Of a stretch of 64,000 nt of DNA, positions 1-9,793 are shown piece by piece; positions within the stretch are counted from its first letter, which is position 1; each line of letters opens with the position of its first letter. The DNA is from Deinandra increscens subsp. villosa (taxonomy: Eukaryota; Streptophyta; Magnoliopsida; Asterales; Asteraceae): positions 58,836,429-58,900,428 of the forward strand of contig JBCNJP010000006.1 in assembly GCA_039602395.1 (NCBI GenBank), written 5' to 3'. The notes beneath the pieces are model-generated. The model made no database searches. It had not been told where the DNA came from and was given only the letters and a program-made list of their open reading frames with translations. The translations under genes and the position numbers were made by a program.

Positions 1-155
1 GGTTCGGGGCAAAGGGGCGCTTTTAGGTGACAGAGAAATGGAGGCCATGGGTAACGGGGGATTAGGGGGGCAGGGGAAAGAAGATGGGTATTTGCGAGAG
101 GGGGTGGTTATGGGCTTGGCAGGAGAGTTTTGGGCGTGTGAATCTGAATTTTGGG

Positions 156-1799
156 CTAATGGTGATTGGGCCGAAGATGTGAAGCCCGAGCAGGAGTTGG
201 GATTTTCGTAGGTGTCCGCCACGCGGGAAGGAGAATCATGTTGAGGCGCGTGACCAACATTTGGGGGACCTGCATTTGGGGAGACAGGTGGGGAGTTAAG
301 GTATAATCGAGGGGTCTTTTTGGGGCTCTGTATGTCAGATTGGGGGAATCGCGGTTTATCTTTTCGACATCGTTTAATGATGAAGACGATTCGAATTTCG
401 AACATGCAGGAGATCGACGTTTGGAGTTCCCATGCATCATCGGCGTTTCCACATCGTTGCCAGAGATGGTGTTAAGGGGTTCCGACGGCTCCGGCAAGGC
501 CGGTGTTTGAATCTCTTTACCAGATATCGTATCTGGTGGATCTAGGTCGTCTTCAAGATTTCCAACATTTGAGTATTCCTCAAGTGACCACAGCGAACTG
601 TATTCCTCTGTATCATCAGCGTCTTCATCGATTGATGGATCTTTTGTAGGGGGAAGCCACTGCTCCGCACTTTCACCGATCCATATTTTGAACTTCTCGT
701 TATTCCATTTTAATGTGATGCATTCTTGTATCATGTCCAGTCTTTCCGTAAGCACATAGCAAGTACCAGTAGTTACGTCATAGGCTGTCCAATCAAAATC
801 AGCAGATTCTAGAACTTCACCAAACTTTTTGCCGATCTCGTCATAAGTATCTTGGCATCGTAGGTAGAACGGCACTCCTCTTATTATCAACTGTGCCACC
901 CTATTTTCTTTTAGTCGTTGGCCTTCCCATATGTATAGAGATTGAAAAACTTTGGACCAGGTGTGTCTCTGATTGTTGAGGAAGTTTTTTGCATCCTTTG
1001 AGCAGTCAAACTTGATGATTATTTGAAGACCTCCAGCATAGTGAATTTCCAGGTTTTTATATTCTTCCTCAAGTATTGTATTTGCATGGATCAGGTAGTG
1101 GATATCGATGGCTTCGCCTACGAGCATGGAAGATTTCCAGGTTGTGGGTACTAGCGGTGGGGCAGTTGGGATAGTGACTTCCAGTTGGGGTTTTGGAGGG
1201 AGTGGTTCTGCGTCTTTGCAGTTTGGGGCCTTGTGTGCCCTGAGAAAGCCCGAAGTTATGTCTCTGTAAGATATTTGTTGTCTGGTGTGTGGTCTGTTGA
1301 GATTATGGGATGTCGGTATTGGTGCCCATCTCTGACGAGGGGGTGCAGGTTGGGTTCGATGCTCAGTGGGCAGGGGGTTGTGATGGGGGCGGGGTTGGGG
1401 TCTGGTGAGAGGTGGCTGCTGATGGTTATGGGATATTCTTTTTGAGGAGTTGGATAAGACAGCGATATGTCTCCGGCTACCAAGAGGCACTTCATTCAGT
1501 TTTTGCAGCATTGCTTCGGTATTTTTGATTCCGTCAAAGCGAACGAAGCCATATCGGCATCCGCGGCGGTCCCTCCTTGACGGAATAAAAACATCTCTGA
1601 GGGTTCCAAGATTGCTGCATTTTCTCCATATGGTAGCGGGGGTGCATTCATCAGGAAGATTGGAGAGTAGAAAAGATGTGGCGTTAGGGAAAGGATTGTG
1701 TTTCTGGAAGACGGGGATTGTGGTGGAGGGTGTGGTGGCTGACCTGTTTCTCCGGCGAACGACCGTCCATTCGTTCTCAACTCTCACAGTTTCTCTCAT
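156..1799 (-). CDS. LINE-type retrotransposon ORF1 with RRM domain (547 aa)
   Basis: The 547-aa open frame begins with a basic stretch (ENEWTVVRRRNR). It is followed by an RNA recognition motif at about residues 35-115, with an RNP2-like SFLLSNLP and an RNP1-like YGFVRF core. A Pro/Arg/His-rich linker and a second folded region (about residues 225-385, rich in aromatic and charged residues) come next, then an acidic, disordered C-terminus. In plants this layout, an RRM plus a DUF4283-like region, is typical of ORF1 of non-LTR retrotransposons, where the protein coats the element RNA. The reverse transcriptase ORF2 would lie to the left, outside the window. Transposon origin is inferred: no RT is visible here, and a host SR-like protein cannot be fully excluded. 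The start was chosen at the first Met of the frame, just upstream of the basic stretch. Confidence 0.62.
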   Translation of the reverse strand: MRETVRVENEWTVVRRRNRSATTPSTTIPVFQKHNPFPNATSFLLSNLPDECTPATIWRKCSNLGTLRDVFIPSRRDRRGCRYGFVRFDGIKNTEAMLQKLNEVPLGSRRHIAVLSNSSKRISHNHQQPPLTRPQPRPHHNPLPTEHRTQPAPPRQRWAPIPTSHNLNRPHTRQQISYRDITSGFLRAHKAPNCKDAEPLPPKPQLEVTIPTAPPLVPTTWKSSMLVGEAIDIHYLIHANTILEEEYKNLEIHYAGGLQIIIKFDCSKDAKNFLNNQRHTWSKVFQSLYIWEGQRLKENRVAQLIIRGVPFYLRCQDTYDEIGKKFGEVLESADFDWTAYDVTTGTCYVLTERLDMIQECITLKWNNEKFKIWIGESAEQWLPPTKDPSIDEDADDTEEYSSLWSLEEYSNVGNLEDDLDPPDTISGKEIQTPALPEPSEPLNTISGNDVETPMMHGNSKRRSPACSKFESSSSLNDVEKINRDSPNLTYRAPKRPLDYTLTPHLSPQMQVPQMLVTRLNMILLPAWRTPTKIPTPARASHLRPNHH

Positions 1800-1842
1800 T
1801 TCTTGTCTTTAGTTTTTATGTATTGGTTTACACTTTACAATT

Positions 1843-1883
1843 CGCCATCTTATTATTGTCTTCGCCATCTTATTATTGTCTCG
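1843..1883. repeat. 20-bp tandem duplication
   Basis: The word TTCGCCATCTTATTATTGTC occurs twice back to back just upstream of the RRM ORF, in its presumed 5' leader. The surrounding 1.8-2.29 kb is AT-rich and holds no gene that I can see. Confidence 0.8.
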
Positions 1884-2586
1884 CGTGTCAAAAACTATAC
1901 TAATAATGTTTTGAATGTCCTTTTCTATCAAACGTGTTTGTTTAAAATAATTCAAAATTCACCAAAAAAGGAACAAACCATTTTGTAATTTTCTATTTTT
2001 AAGTACTAAACTTTTTTTCCATTAGAAGTAGCAAACATTGTCATTTATCATGTCATACCAATAAAAGAAAGTTTAAAAAGAAGATTTTTCCTTAAATAAA
2101 AAAAAGTTTAAAACCTTAAAAAATTTAAGCAACTCAAAACAAGTGTTCCTAAAAACGTCTCCAAGTGCACACCCAAGTGAACTGTTTCTCGCTTTTCCAA
2201 AAAAAAAGGTGAACTGCTTCTCAATAAAAAATTATAAGTCCAAATGATGATGTTATTCTAGAAAGCTATGAATCTGTTAAAAGTATATTTATAGCATCCG
2301 GTATACCCCAGGCAAGGGGGCGTTATTGCCCAAAATGGGCGTGAAACACCGCCCCGCCCTGGGCGTGATGGGGGCGTGATGAAGCCTCCGTTCTTTCGTT
2401 GCCGGGCGGTGTATGATGAAGATGACCGTTGAACGGTCTAAAATTCGACCGTTATATATTTTTTTTTTTTTTTTTTCAAACATTTAAATCTCCTATATAA
2501 ATTCAAATCAACCCACTTCATATTTTATACCATTTCACCACTTCTACCCATACTTTTTTAAAAATTCCAACTACAATTTATACAAA

Positions 2587-3920
2587 ATGGAGGAGTGGAC
2601 TTCCAGTGATGTCTCCGAGTTTTCCGATTCATCCGACGACGGTGAAGAGATGATTATGAGAGCGTTGATTCAACGTGCTCAACGTCGAAAGAATTCGGGA
2701 GCTAACCGTGTTCTTACTCGAAGGGCTCGTTTGAATCGTAACCGTGAGCGTGGTCACCAAATGCTATACGATGACTATTTTAGCGATACGTGCGTCTATC
2801 CCGAAGAGGCTTTCCATCAACGTTTCCGTATGAATCGGAGATTATTTTTACGCATCGTCGACGACTTGACAAGAGAAATGCCGTGGTTCACTCAACGATC
2901 CGACGCGAGGGGTAGGATTGGTTTCACCCCTCTACAAAAATGCACGGCGGCTTTTCGTATGATGGCGTACGGTGTTACCGGAGATTGCTTCGACGAGTAT
3001 TTGCGTATGTCCGACCGAACGATGCGAGTTTGTGTGCAAAAATTTTGCAAAGGTAAATTTTTATCATTTTGATTAATTATAATTTTATTAATTTACTATT
3101 TTTTTATTTACATTTTGCTTAAATATAATTAGGTATCGATCGTTTGTACAGTCGAAAATATCTTCGACATCCTACCGCGAGCGATATTAGACAACTATAC
3201 GAATTTCATGAAAACAAATGGGGTTTTCCTGGAATGCTCGGTAGTGTAGATTGTACACATTGGGAGTGGAAGAATTGTCCAAACGCGTGGAGAGCACAGT
3301 TCATGCGGGGTGATCATAGTCATCCAACTATCATGCTAGAAGCCGTTGCTTCACATGATATGTGGATTTGGCATCAATTTTTTGGTGTCGCGGGTTCAAA
3401 CAACGACATCAATGTTATGGACCGGTCACCTATTTTTGATGACATCGTTGAGGGACGTGAGCCCAACTCTTCATTTCAATTAAGAGGGTCGACATACAAA
3501 CGTGGCTACTATTTGGGGGATGGGATTTACCCCGAATACTCCACGATGGTGAAAGGATTTACGAAGCCAATCGGCGATAGACGCAAAAACTACACTTATC
3601 ATCATAGGGCAGCTCGTTCTGACATCGAACGTGCTTTTGGTCGTTTAAAAGCAAAGTGGCATATCATTGCAAACCCTTCAAAATCATGGCACCAAGACAA
3701 AATTGCAAGGGTTATGAAGGGTTGTCTCATTTTACATAACATGATCCTCGAAGATGAAGAATGGGTGATTTGCGAGTTTAACGAAGCCGAACTGGATACG
3801 GTTTATCCCGAGATAAGTGAAGATGAAAAACGAGCAAGACGTCAAGAAATTAGAAACAGAGAAGTTCACCTCCAATTGAAGAATGATTTGATCGACGAAA
3901 TCAACGAGCGTTTCGGCTAG
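2587..3920 (+). CDS. Harbinger transposase (HARBI1/ALP1-like DDE_Tnp_4 nuclease), two exons
   Basis: Exon 1 is 2587-3052 and exon 2 is 3133-3920, joined by an 80-bp AT-rich intron with GT at 3053 and AG at 3131-3132. Splicing keeps frame and gives 417 aa. The N-terminus is acidic and Ser-rich, followed by the HARBI1-type helical region (RMNRRLFLRIVDDL). The DDE nuclease triad appears intact: Asp195 in GSVDCTHW, Asp247 in NNDIN and Glu321 in SDIERAFG. Length and motif order fit active plant PIF/Harbinger transposases, which cut and paste elements into TWA targets. Nothing in the reading frame is broken. It may be a live transposase source, but the family also gave rise to domesticated host proteins. 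The TIRs and TSD around it argue for a transposon here. Confidence 0.9.
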
Positions 3921-4055
3921 TTTTTTTTTTCGTCTAGTGTTTTTTTATTTACTTTCATCATGTATTTTTCATTTTGTATTTTCTAATTTTAATTAAATAA
4001 AGGTTTGTATTTCTATTTTTAATTAAATTGCAAAAAAAAAAATAATAATAAAATA

Positions 4056-4120
4056 ATCCATAACATGGGGGGATAACATGGGAGTATACCCCTCCCATGT
4101 TATGGATTCATGTTATCCAG
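4056..4120. repeat. Subterminal inverted repeats of the Harbinger element
   Basis: ATCCATAACATGGG (4056-4069) and its inverse CCCATGTTATGGAT (4094-4107) flank a GTATAC centre. Further ATAACATG/TGTTATCC words lie on either side. The segment can fold into a strong hairpin between the transposase 3' end and the right TIR. Confidence 0.75.
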
Positions 4121-4398
4121 TCAGCGCCTACGTGGCGGATAACATGTCTCCATAACATGGAGGTATACCCCATGCTATTATAAGAAGGCAAAAAAGCAAT
4201 TGAGTTCCTCGTATAATATATCTAACTAAAATTAATTAATTTTATCACTAGCTTTTATTATTTTTTAAAAACCCCGTACATCTCAATTTCTTTTGTTATC
4301 AGTTTGGTTAAATACTACATTTTCTTTTTCTTCTAATTGTTCTTTTTTCTCATATTTTGAAAGATAGACTGAATGAATAGTGAATCATCTATCGGTTA

Positions 4399-4711
4399 GG
4401 GTGAGGGGTATGGTTGCCTAAGACATAAATTTGAAACATAAATATGATCAATCAGGTGTTGTCAACAGGAGAGAGAAGAATGATGTAGAATGTATTGCCT
4501 AACCATAATTCTCGGTAAACTTTGGATAGTTTTGTGAAGTGGGACCACATCATACACACATGGGGGTATGCCGCAAGGGGTATTCATCGGCAAGTTTTCG
4601 CCAGAAATGGGTGAAGGGGATGCCGAGAAGGGATGCCGCAAAGGAGGGGGTATGGTCGCCGAAGCGGCGCCGATAGTTTGCCGAGGGGTATGCCGAGACA
4701 TACCCCCACCC
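4399..4711. mobile_element. Tourist/Harbinger-type MITE, TSD TTA
   Basis: The left end reads GGGTGAGGGGTATGG. The reverse complement of the right end reads GGGTGGGGGTATGTC. TTA flanks both ends (4396-4398 and 4712-4714). The 313-bp body has further internal symmetry: 4560-4603 matches the inverse of 4669-4711 with few mismatches. The TTA target matches the neighbouring Harbinger, but the TIRs differ, so cross-mobilisation is not assured. Confidence 0.75.
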
Positions 4712-4761
4712 TTATAAGAAATTATATGAAGATTTTTCATCAATGTCATCAAATAATAAGG

Positions 4762-5038
4762 GGAGTTTGGTTTGTGGAATTTAATATAATTGGAATTATA
4801 AAGTTTTTCTTTTAAAATTATGTTTAGTTATGTAACGAAAGAATTTGAAATGTAATGAAACTTTTTAATTAATGGAACCTAAATTAAAGTTACATGAGCT
4901 TAATAACTATTGATTAAAGGAATTCCAATTCCATTGATTAAAAGAACCTTTTTTTAATTTGTTTATAACCCAACTAAACACAACTGTAAAAGAGAACTTT
5001 ACAATTTTAATTTCATTACATTCCACAAACCAAACACC
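4762..5038. mobile_element. Inverted-repeat MITE (GTTTGGTTTGTGGAAT ends)
   Basis: GAGTTTGGTTTGTGGAAT at the left end pairs with the inverse of ATTCCACAAACCAAACACC at the right end. The homology continues inward for about 70 bp with mismatches. No unambiguous TSD was found, so the superfamily is left open. Confidence 0.6.
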
Positions 5039-5128
5039 GTAAAGTTCATTCCTACTTTGATATTTGTGATGAAAATGAAGGGATGTCAAAATTATATAAG
5101 AAAGAAACTTTTGTAAATATATATTATA

Positions 5129-5159
5129 CTAGGTTAGTAACCCGTGTATTACACGGGTT
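5129..5159 (-). mobile_element. Helitron-like 3' terminus (hairpin + CTAG)
   Basis: Read on the minus strand, the 21-bp hairpin AACCCGTGTAATACACGGGTT is followed six bases later by CTAG and then T. This is the Helitron 3' signature: stem-loop, CTRR and an A|T insertion site. The matching 5' end was not identified. The body would extend to higher coordinates. Confidence 0.55.
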
Positions 5160-6022
5160 GAAATTTTCATTCATAATATTACATAAATACAAAAAAGAAA
5201 AAACAGTTAAGAGATTTAAAAACTATAAATATCGTAATACATTATAAACCATTAATTGATAATCTAATACATTAAAGAAATTATTATGTTTGAAAACTTG
5301 TTAATTAATTTCCTTAAAAAGACTCAAATTATTTACTAAATTTATCAAATCTACATTAGGTTTGTCAAATACTTTTTAATTTAGTTTGGACAAAATTGGT
5401 AATTAGTTTTGATTGGTAATTTACTAAATTGATAGTTGAATATGGTTTTGACATGTGGCAGTGCTGATGTGGACTACCTAGAAATGAGACATTTGGCAAA
5501 CATTTTATTGCTTTATTAGGATTAAAGATTGTAGTTGTTAACATCTAAAATAAATTAAACTTTTTCCACAAGGCTTTTTTTCTCGGTATGTTTATCTTAT
5601 TGTATCACATACTTTGATACTTAGCGGTTGGTTATATGCGTAATGCGGCAGGAAATATAACACATTGGTTAAACGTTTTAACAATTAATTAATAAAGTAT
5701 CATATAAATTTAAAGGTTTAATATATATAAAATAAAAAATGATTTTTAAAATTTAGTTAAACATTGTTACATAATTAAAAATTTAAATTAATATTGCTAT
5801 TAGTTGCTTATTAAGTTACCTTATTTTTGTATTTTATAACATAGTAGACAAAGACGATTTACCCTTTTAATCTCTTACTTGTTTAACTAAATGATAATTC
5901 AGTCCACATATGTATTATAATTAATTTAGTATAAATAAATGACATAATAGTTTTTTTTACATGTATTTCTTCTTATATTATTGTTCTATTAGTCTGGTTT
6001 TATGATAAAATAGGATTATTAA
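5160..6022. other. AT-rich non-coding stretch
   Basis: No ORF, RNA gene or repeat boundary is recognisable. It probably belongs to the Helitron-like element ending at 5129. Confidence 0.4.
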
Positions 6023-6035
6023 TCCAACATGTGAT

Positions 6036-6170
6036 ACCCATGGCCTTGTAGCCTAGTGGTATGGTGATTGCCCCTCCATGTAAGTGGTTGTGAGTTCAAA
6101 TCCTTGTAAATGCAAGATTGGTGGTATTTGATGAAAAAATTTAGCTGTTAAGAAAAAGGAAAAAAAAAAA
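6036..6170 (+). mobile_element. tRNA-derived SINE with perfect 13-bp TSD
   Basis: The head contains an A-box-like TAGCCTAGTGGTATGG and a B-box-like GTGAGTTCAAATCC. The tail is A-rich and ends in a run of A. TCCAACATGTGAT is repeated exactly on both sides (6023-6035 and 6171-6183), as expected for target-primed reverse transcription by a LINE partner. The TSD is intact, so the insertion is not very old. Confidence 0.87.
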
Positions 6171-7904
6171 TCCAACATGTGATCAATAATTAGCTAGTTT
6201 ATTTAATTAGAAGTCAATGGTCCAACTTGAAGTTTCAGAATTATGATAGATAAGATTAAGATGTCATCAAAGTTCACATTGAAGAATCAACATGTTATTT
6301 TATTGATATCGATCAACTTGTTGGATTAGTATAAATCAAACTGTGTTAAATTTAAAAGTAAAACTTGAAGGATAAACGAGTTTTCCAATCAATAAATATA
6401 AAAAATATATATTAAAATGATTTTTTCTTGCATTGGAGAACATTTCTTAAACGTTAATGCTACCTAATCTTTCTAGGTCAAACTTCAATAAACTTGTTCA
6501 ATGATGAGATCATCTTCTTCATAGTTTAGGGTTGATTAGAAAGATTAAAAAAGCACATAGACCTTGTCAAAGGTATACGTTGAATGCATAGAATCAACAT
6601 GAATATGAACATAAAGATAACTTGATTCAATAGTTGAACTCATCAGTTAGTTACTTTCAATAGTTCCCTTTGATCTAAATTCACTCTCACATAAAGATAA
6701 ACTAGCCAGTGACCCGGGTAAATACCCGGGGCTGTAAAGTAAAAAAAATAATTAGATATATTATGAAATAAATAATTGGTAAAACATAATTCAATATCCG
6801 AGGCTGTAATATAGAAAACATGAAGTAATAATCTGATTGAAATCAATATTTTATATTTTATATTATGACAATTTTTCTTATACATGCCATCAAACCAAAT
6901 AGTCAAAGTTAGATGACATTATAGGTTCATTTAGTTCACATTACTCATCCACTCAAAAGTTAGTTGAGATCAACTACAAAGATTATGTAGAAAAGAAAAA
7001 CCAATCGAGTTTCTCTTGCAATTCCTTTAAATGATCACTTTGTGGGCATATGTTGCCTGAAAAAGAAAAACAATAATGATTATATATGATTATTATAAGC
7101 TAGGAGTCCATAAAAAAAAAGTCAAGAAATAAGAACCTCAGGATCACGAGTCATCTCTCATTTGTAAATCTAATCTTAGACATCTAACTTACTGGAAATG
7201 CCTAAGCTTCATCCTTACATTAATTCAAATCTAATATATAAGCTTATCTTTAGCCGGTCTTTTGCTTCTTTTGACATAAATTGTTTTCTTTGTCGAGAAA
7301 TGAGTGTCATCGGTTATTATATTGGTTCCGTCAGCCGTATGTTCTTGACTTGACAAATCTGCATAAAATGATCATTCAAGCAACTAATTATCAGATTTTG
7401 ATGCTTTAATAGGCAGATTTTTTTTCCTAATTATCTGAATTTTTTAATGTCAAATACTCAGTTTTTTATAACCAACTTTAGAAAGCAGACATCAAACTAA
7501 TAACCTGCAATTTAGAAGAAGTTGGAAGGTCATCTGAGTTTGATTTTTTTTGTTTTTTATAAACATAAAGTCATAAACCATAGCAAAGCTGGTGTGTGAG
7601 AGTGCATCTAATAACCTGCATATGGGAATCTAAGCCAAGGGAAATAGTAAAGTTGGTGTGTGAGAGTGCATCTAATAACTGTTTTAATCACTAACACAAA
7701 TCCCTTACTTAATTCATCTACATCCAATTATAAATAGTCCATATTCAACTAAAGCCTAAGGCTAAAAACCATAAACTTTATACGTACAGCTGGCGTAATC
7801 TAAACTATGACTATAAAGAAATGATTTTGGGGGTCTAAAGTCACATGATCATCATCATTATGGGTTTGTAGATTATGTTAAAAAGGTTGTACCTTTCTAA
7901 AAGA

Positions 7905-8943
7905 TAGAAGCCCATGATTACCATAATGTGGGCATCCATACCAACTAATTGCCATCCATCGTCAACGTTAATGAATGATGGTGAAATACCTCCTTTCTGA
8001 AAACTGTATCCATCATATAATTATATGCTACAATCAATAACCCGAAGCGCTGAATTAAAATATTTAAATGAAAATGATAAGAGTTGAGTTGTACCTTTCA
8101 AGGCCTTGTTTGACGCCTTCAGAAGTAACGTCAATGTAAAAAGCATCCCATGTGCACCAGCCAAACCAATTAGCATGTTCGGCAAGTATATAAATCATAG
8201 TTTATAAAATAAGACTTTTGATCTAGCTATCGATCAATGAATAATTACCTACAAAATTACCTTCTTTCTTTGCGATGAGAGAATGTCTGTAAATGTCTCT
8301 CCACACTCCGGTACCATTACAAAAATCAAAATGTAACAATGAAATCTTGATGTACAGGGAATAATCTAAAGCTATAATTCATATTTAGCAAATTCGATGT
8401 GCATACTCGACCGCATTGGTCATAGCATCAAACGGGTCGGGTCCAGCAGCCACAAAAACCAGATGACTACCGTCAAAATCATTTACAGCAGGATCCTTTA
8501 CAAGTTAACATAAATTCACATTAATCTACTTCTTGAGAATAACACATAAAAACACATTTATAACTGAACAATCTTCTATACCACTTTCCAAGCAAATCTC
8601 CCGTTCATAATAATTTAATAATGATAACAGTTTATAACTGAAGCATATCGTTTTCAAAAAACTTAGAAACTGAGCAAAACAAAATGTTTTTGAGCTAATT
8701 AAACCAAATACTTGAAGTACTGAAAAAAGTAATAACTAATAATCAGGCTTACTCAAGTTTTCCGACGGGAAACACCATGCGACTACTAGTTTGTTCTGAT
8801 CGAACGCCGATGAAGCCGCTATTGATCATTCCGTTGTCGGCTGATGAAGTGACGAAAACATTGTCATGCAGAACCATTAGCACAGCATTTCCGAACACAT
8901 TGAGCTTCCGATCAGTCACCGATATACCTGTTCCGACCGTCAT
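7905..8943 (-). pseudogene. Raffinose synthase / SIP1-like (galactinol-sucrose galactosyltransferase) gene fragment
   Basis: Pieces of a glycoside hydrolase family 36 plant raffinose-synthase-like protein appear in order on the minus strand. Exon 1 (8943-8753) gives MTVGTGISVTDRKLNVFG through VFPVGKL, ending at a GT donor. Next come a REICLESG remnant near 8610, DFDGSHLVFVAAGPDPFDA near 8480-8420, ERHLQTFSHRKER near 8310-8270, WFGWCTWDAFYIDVTSEGV near 8170-8110, and a GGIS...INVDDGWQLVG block near 7990-7930. The family makes raffinose-series oligosaccharides or hydrolyses alpha-galactosides. It is broken: the exon for the conserved FRFKLWWMTQRMG region is missing, a one-base deletion shifts frame just before WFGWCTWD, and nothing after the DDGWQ exon was found. 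It probably arrived as Helitron cargo. Confidence 0.82.
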
Positions 8944-9067
8944 CTTTGTCCGATTGAAGGCTCTCGAATGGAATATGGCAAAAATCTCGGATAAAATGAC
9001 AAAAAAAAAACAGATCACAATATTTTAGGGAATCTGATTGCCACTAAAATCGCCTTTCTGGAAAATT

Positions 9068-9100
9068 GGTGACTGATCAGAAGCTCAATGTGTTCGGAAA
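9068..9100 (+). repeat. Inverted 33-bp copy of pseudogene exon 1
   Basis: These 33 bases match the reverse complement of 8888-8920 (inside the SIP1-like exon 1) with one mismatch. A piece of the exon was therefore duplicated in inverted orientation about 150 bp upstream of it. Confidence 0.8.
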
Positions 9101-9105
9101 CAGAC

Positions 9106-9237
9106 ACTTTGGTAGATACCTCAATTCTTAATAATTTATATGTTGCTTGTAGTTTTATTTTTTATATGCAGTGATCAAACAATTGAAACCTAATGAAACC
9201 AACAATTCTTTTAAAGAATTGAGGTGTCTACCAAAGT
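9106..9237. mobile_element. Small foldback element
   Basis: CTTTGGTAGATACCTCAATTCTT (given here as ends CTTTGGTAGATACC and TCAATTCTT) at 9107-9129 pairs with the inverse arm at 9214-9237 with one or two mismatches around an AT-rich loop. No convincing TSD was seen. It sits directly next to the inverted exon fragment. Confidence 0.6.
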
Positions 9238-9249
9238 AAGTGGTTCTGA

Positions 9250-9793
9250 AAATGTAAAGACTGAAACACTGGTTAGAGTTTCAGTGTGAGGCAAACCATA
9301 AGCAAAAAAAAAATGACACCACATACAGCCACATATTAGTGAAGAAGAAACACAACGATAAAATTATGACAATATAGGTTCCAGGACATGCTCAACCTCT
9401 TTACCTCATCAAAAAACCATAAAAACATATAAAGAGCAAAGGTTAAGAAGATATACACATTCACAGATCAGATTAGAAGAAACATAAGCAGTACAAACTT
9501 ATGAATGCTTTATTTTTTTTTCTCATTATAGTTTTTTAGGTTTTTCCATGCTCTATACTCACACAAAAAGTCTTATGCACATAAGTGGTACAAAATAGCC
9601 TTCAAGATTTTGTCATAAAAATATTTAGCTCAGCGCATAAAGAAAACTAAACATTACAGCTAAAATCAATAGTTTTAGCCCATATATAGTCTAACTCTAC
9701 ATAACCATTCTATCTACAATAAAAAGTTCTAAAAACACTAACAAAAGGATGTAGTAAATCTGCAACTTAGTAAAGATATAATAGTTATATTTT
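9250..9793. other. Non-coding Helitron interior
   Basis: AT-rich with no recognisable feature. It is separated from its continuation at 19549 by the LTR-retrotransposon insertion. Confidence 0.4.

Larger units (their letters stand above)
2292..4177 (+). mobile_element. PIF/Harbinger DNA transposon, complete ends, TSD TTA
   Basis: The left end starts TAGCATCCGGTATACCCC. The reverse complement of the right end starts TAGCATGGGGTATACC, about 15 of 18 matching. TTA flanks both ends (2289-2291 and 4178-4180), the 3-bp target preference of PIF/Harbinger. The 1886-bp element contains one spliced transposase gene. The Myb-like second ORF that Harbingers usually need is absent, so the element is either incomplete or depends on a partner protein supplied elsewhere. 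The right subterminal region carries repeated ATAACATG words in both orientations, possible transposase or Myb-protein binding sites (inference). Confidence 0.88.

Noticed and set aside
4633..4815. 60-aa plus-strand ORF over the MITE
   Set aside because: Spans the MITE end and flank with no coding signal.
6045..6115. Possible tRNA gene
   Set aside because: Only the A/B-box regions are tRNA-like, and the unit has a poly(A) tail and TSD, so it is a SINE.
8777..9028. 83-aa plus-strand ORF
   Set aside because: Antisense shadow of the raffinose-synthase-like exon, which reads on the minus strand.
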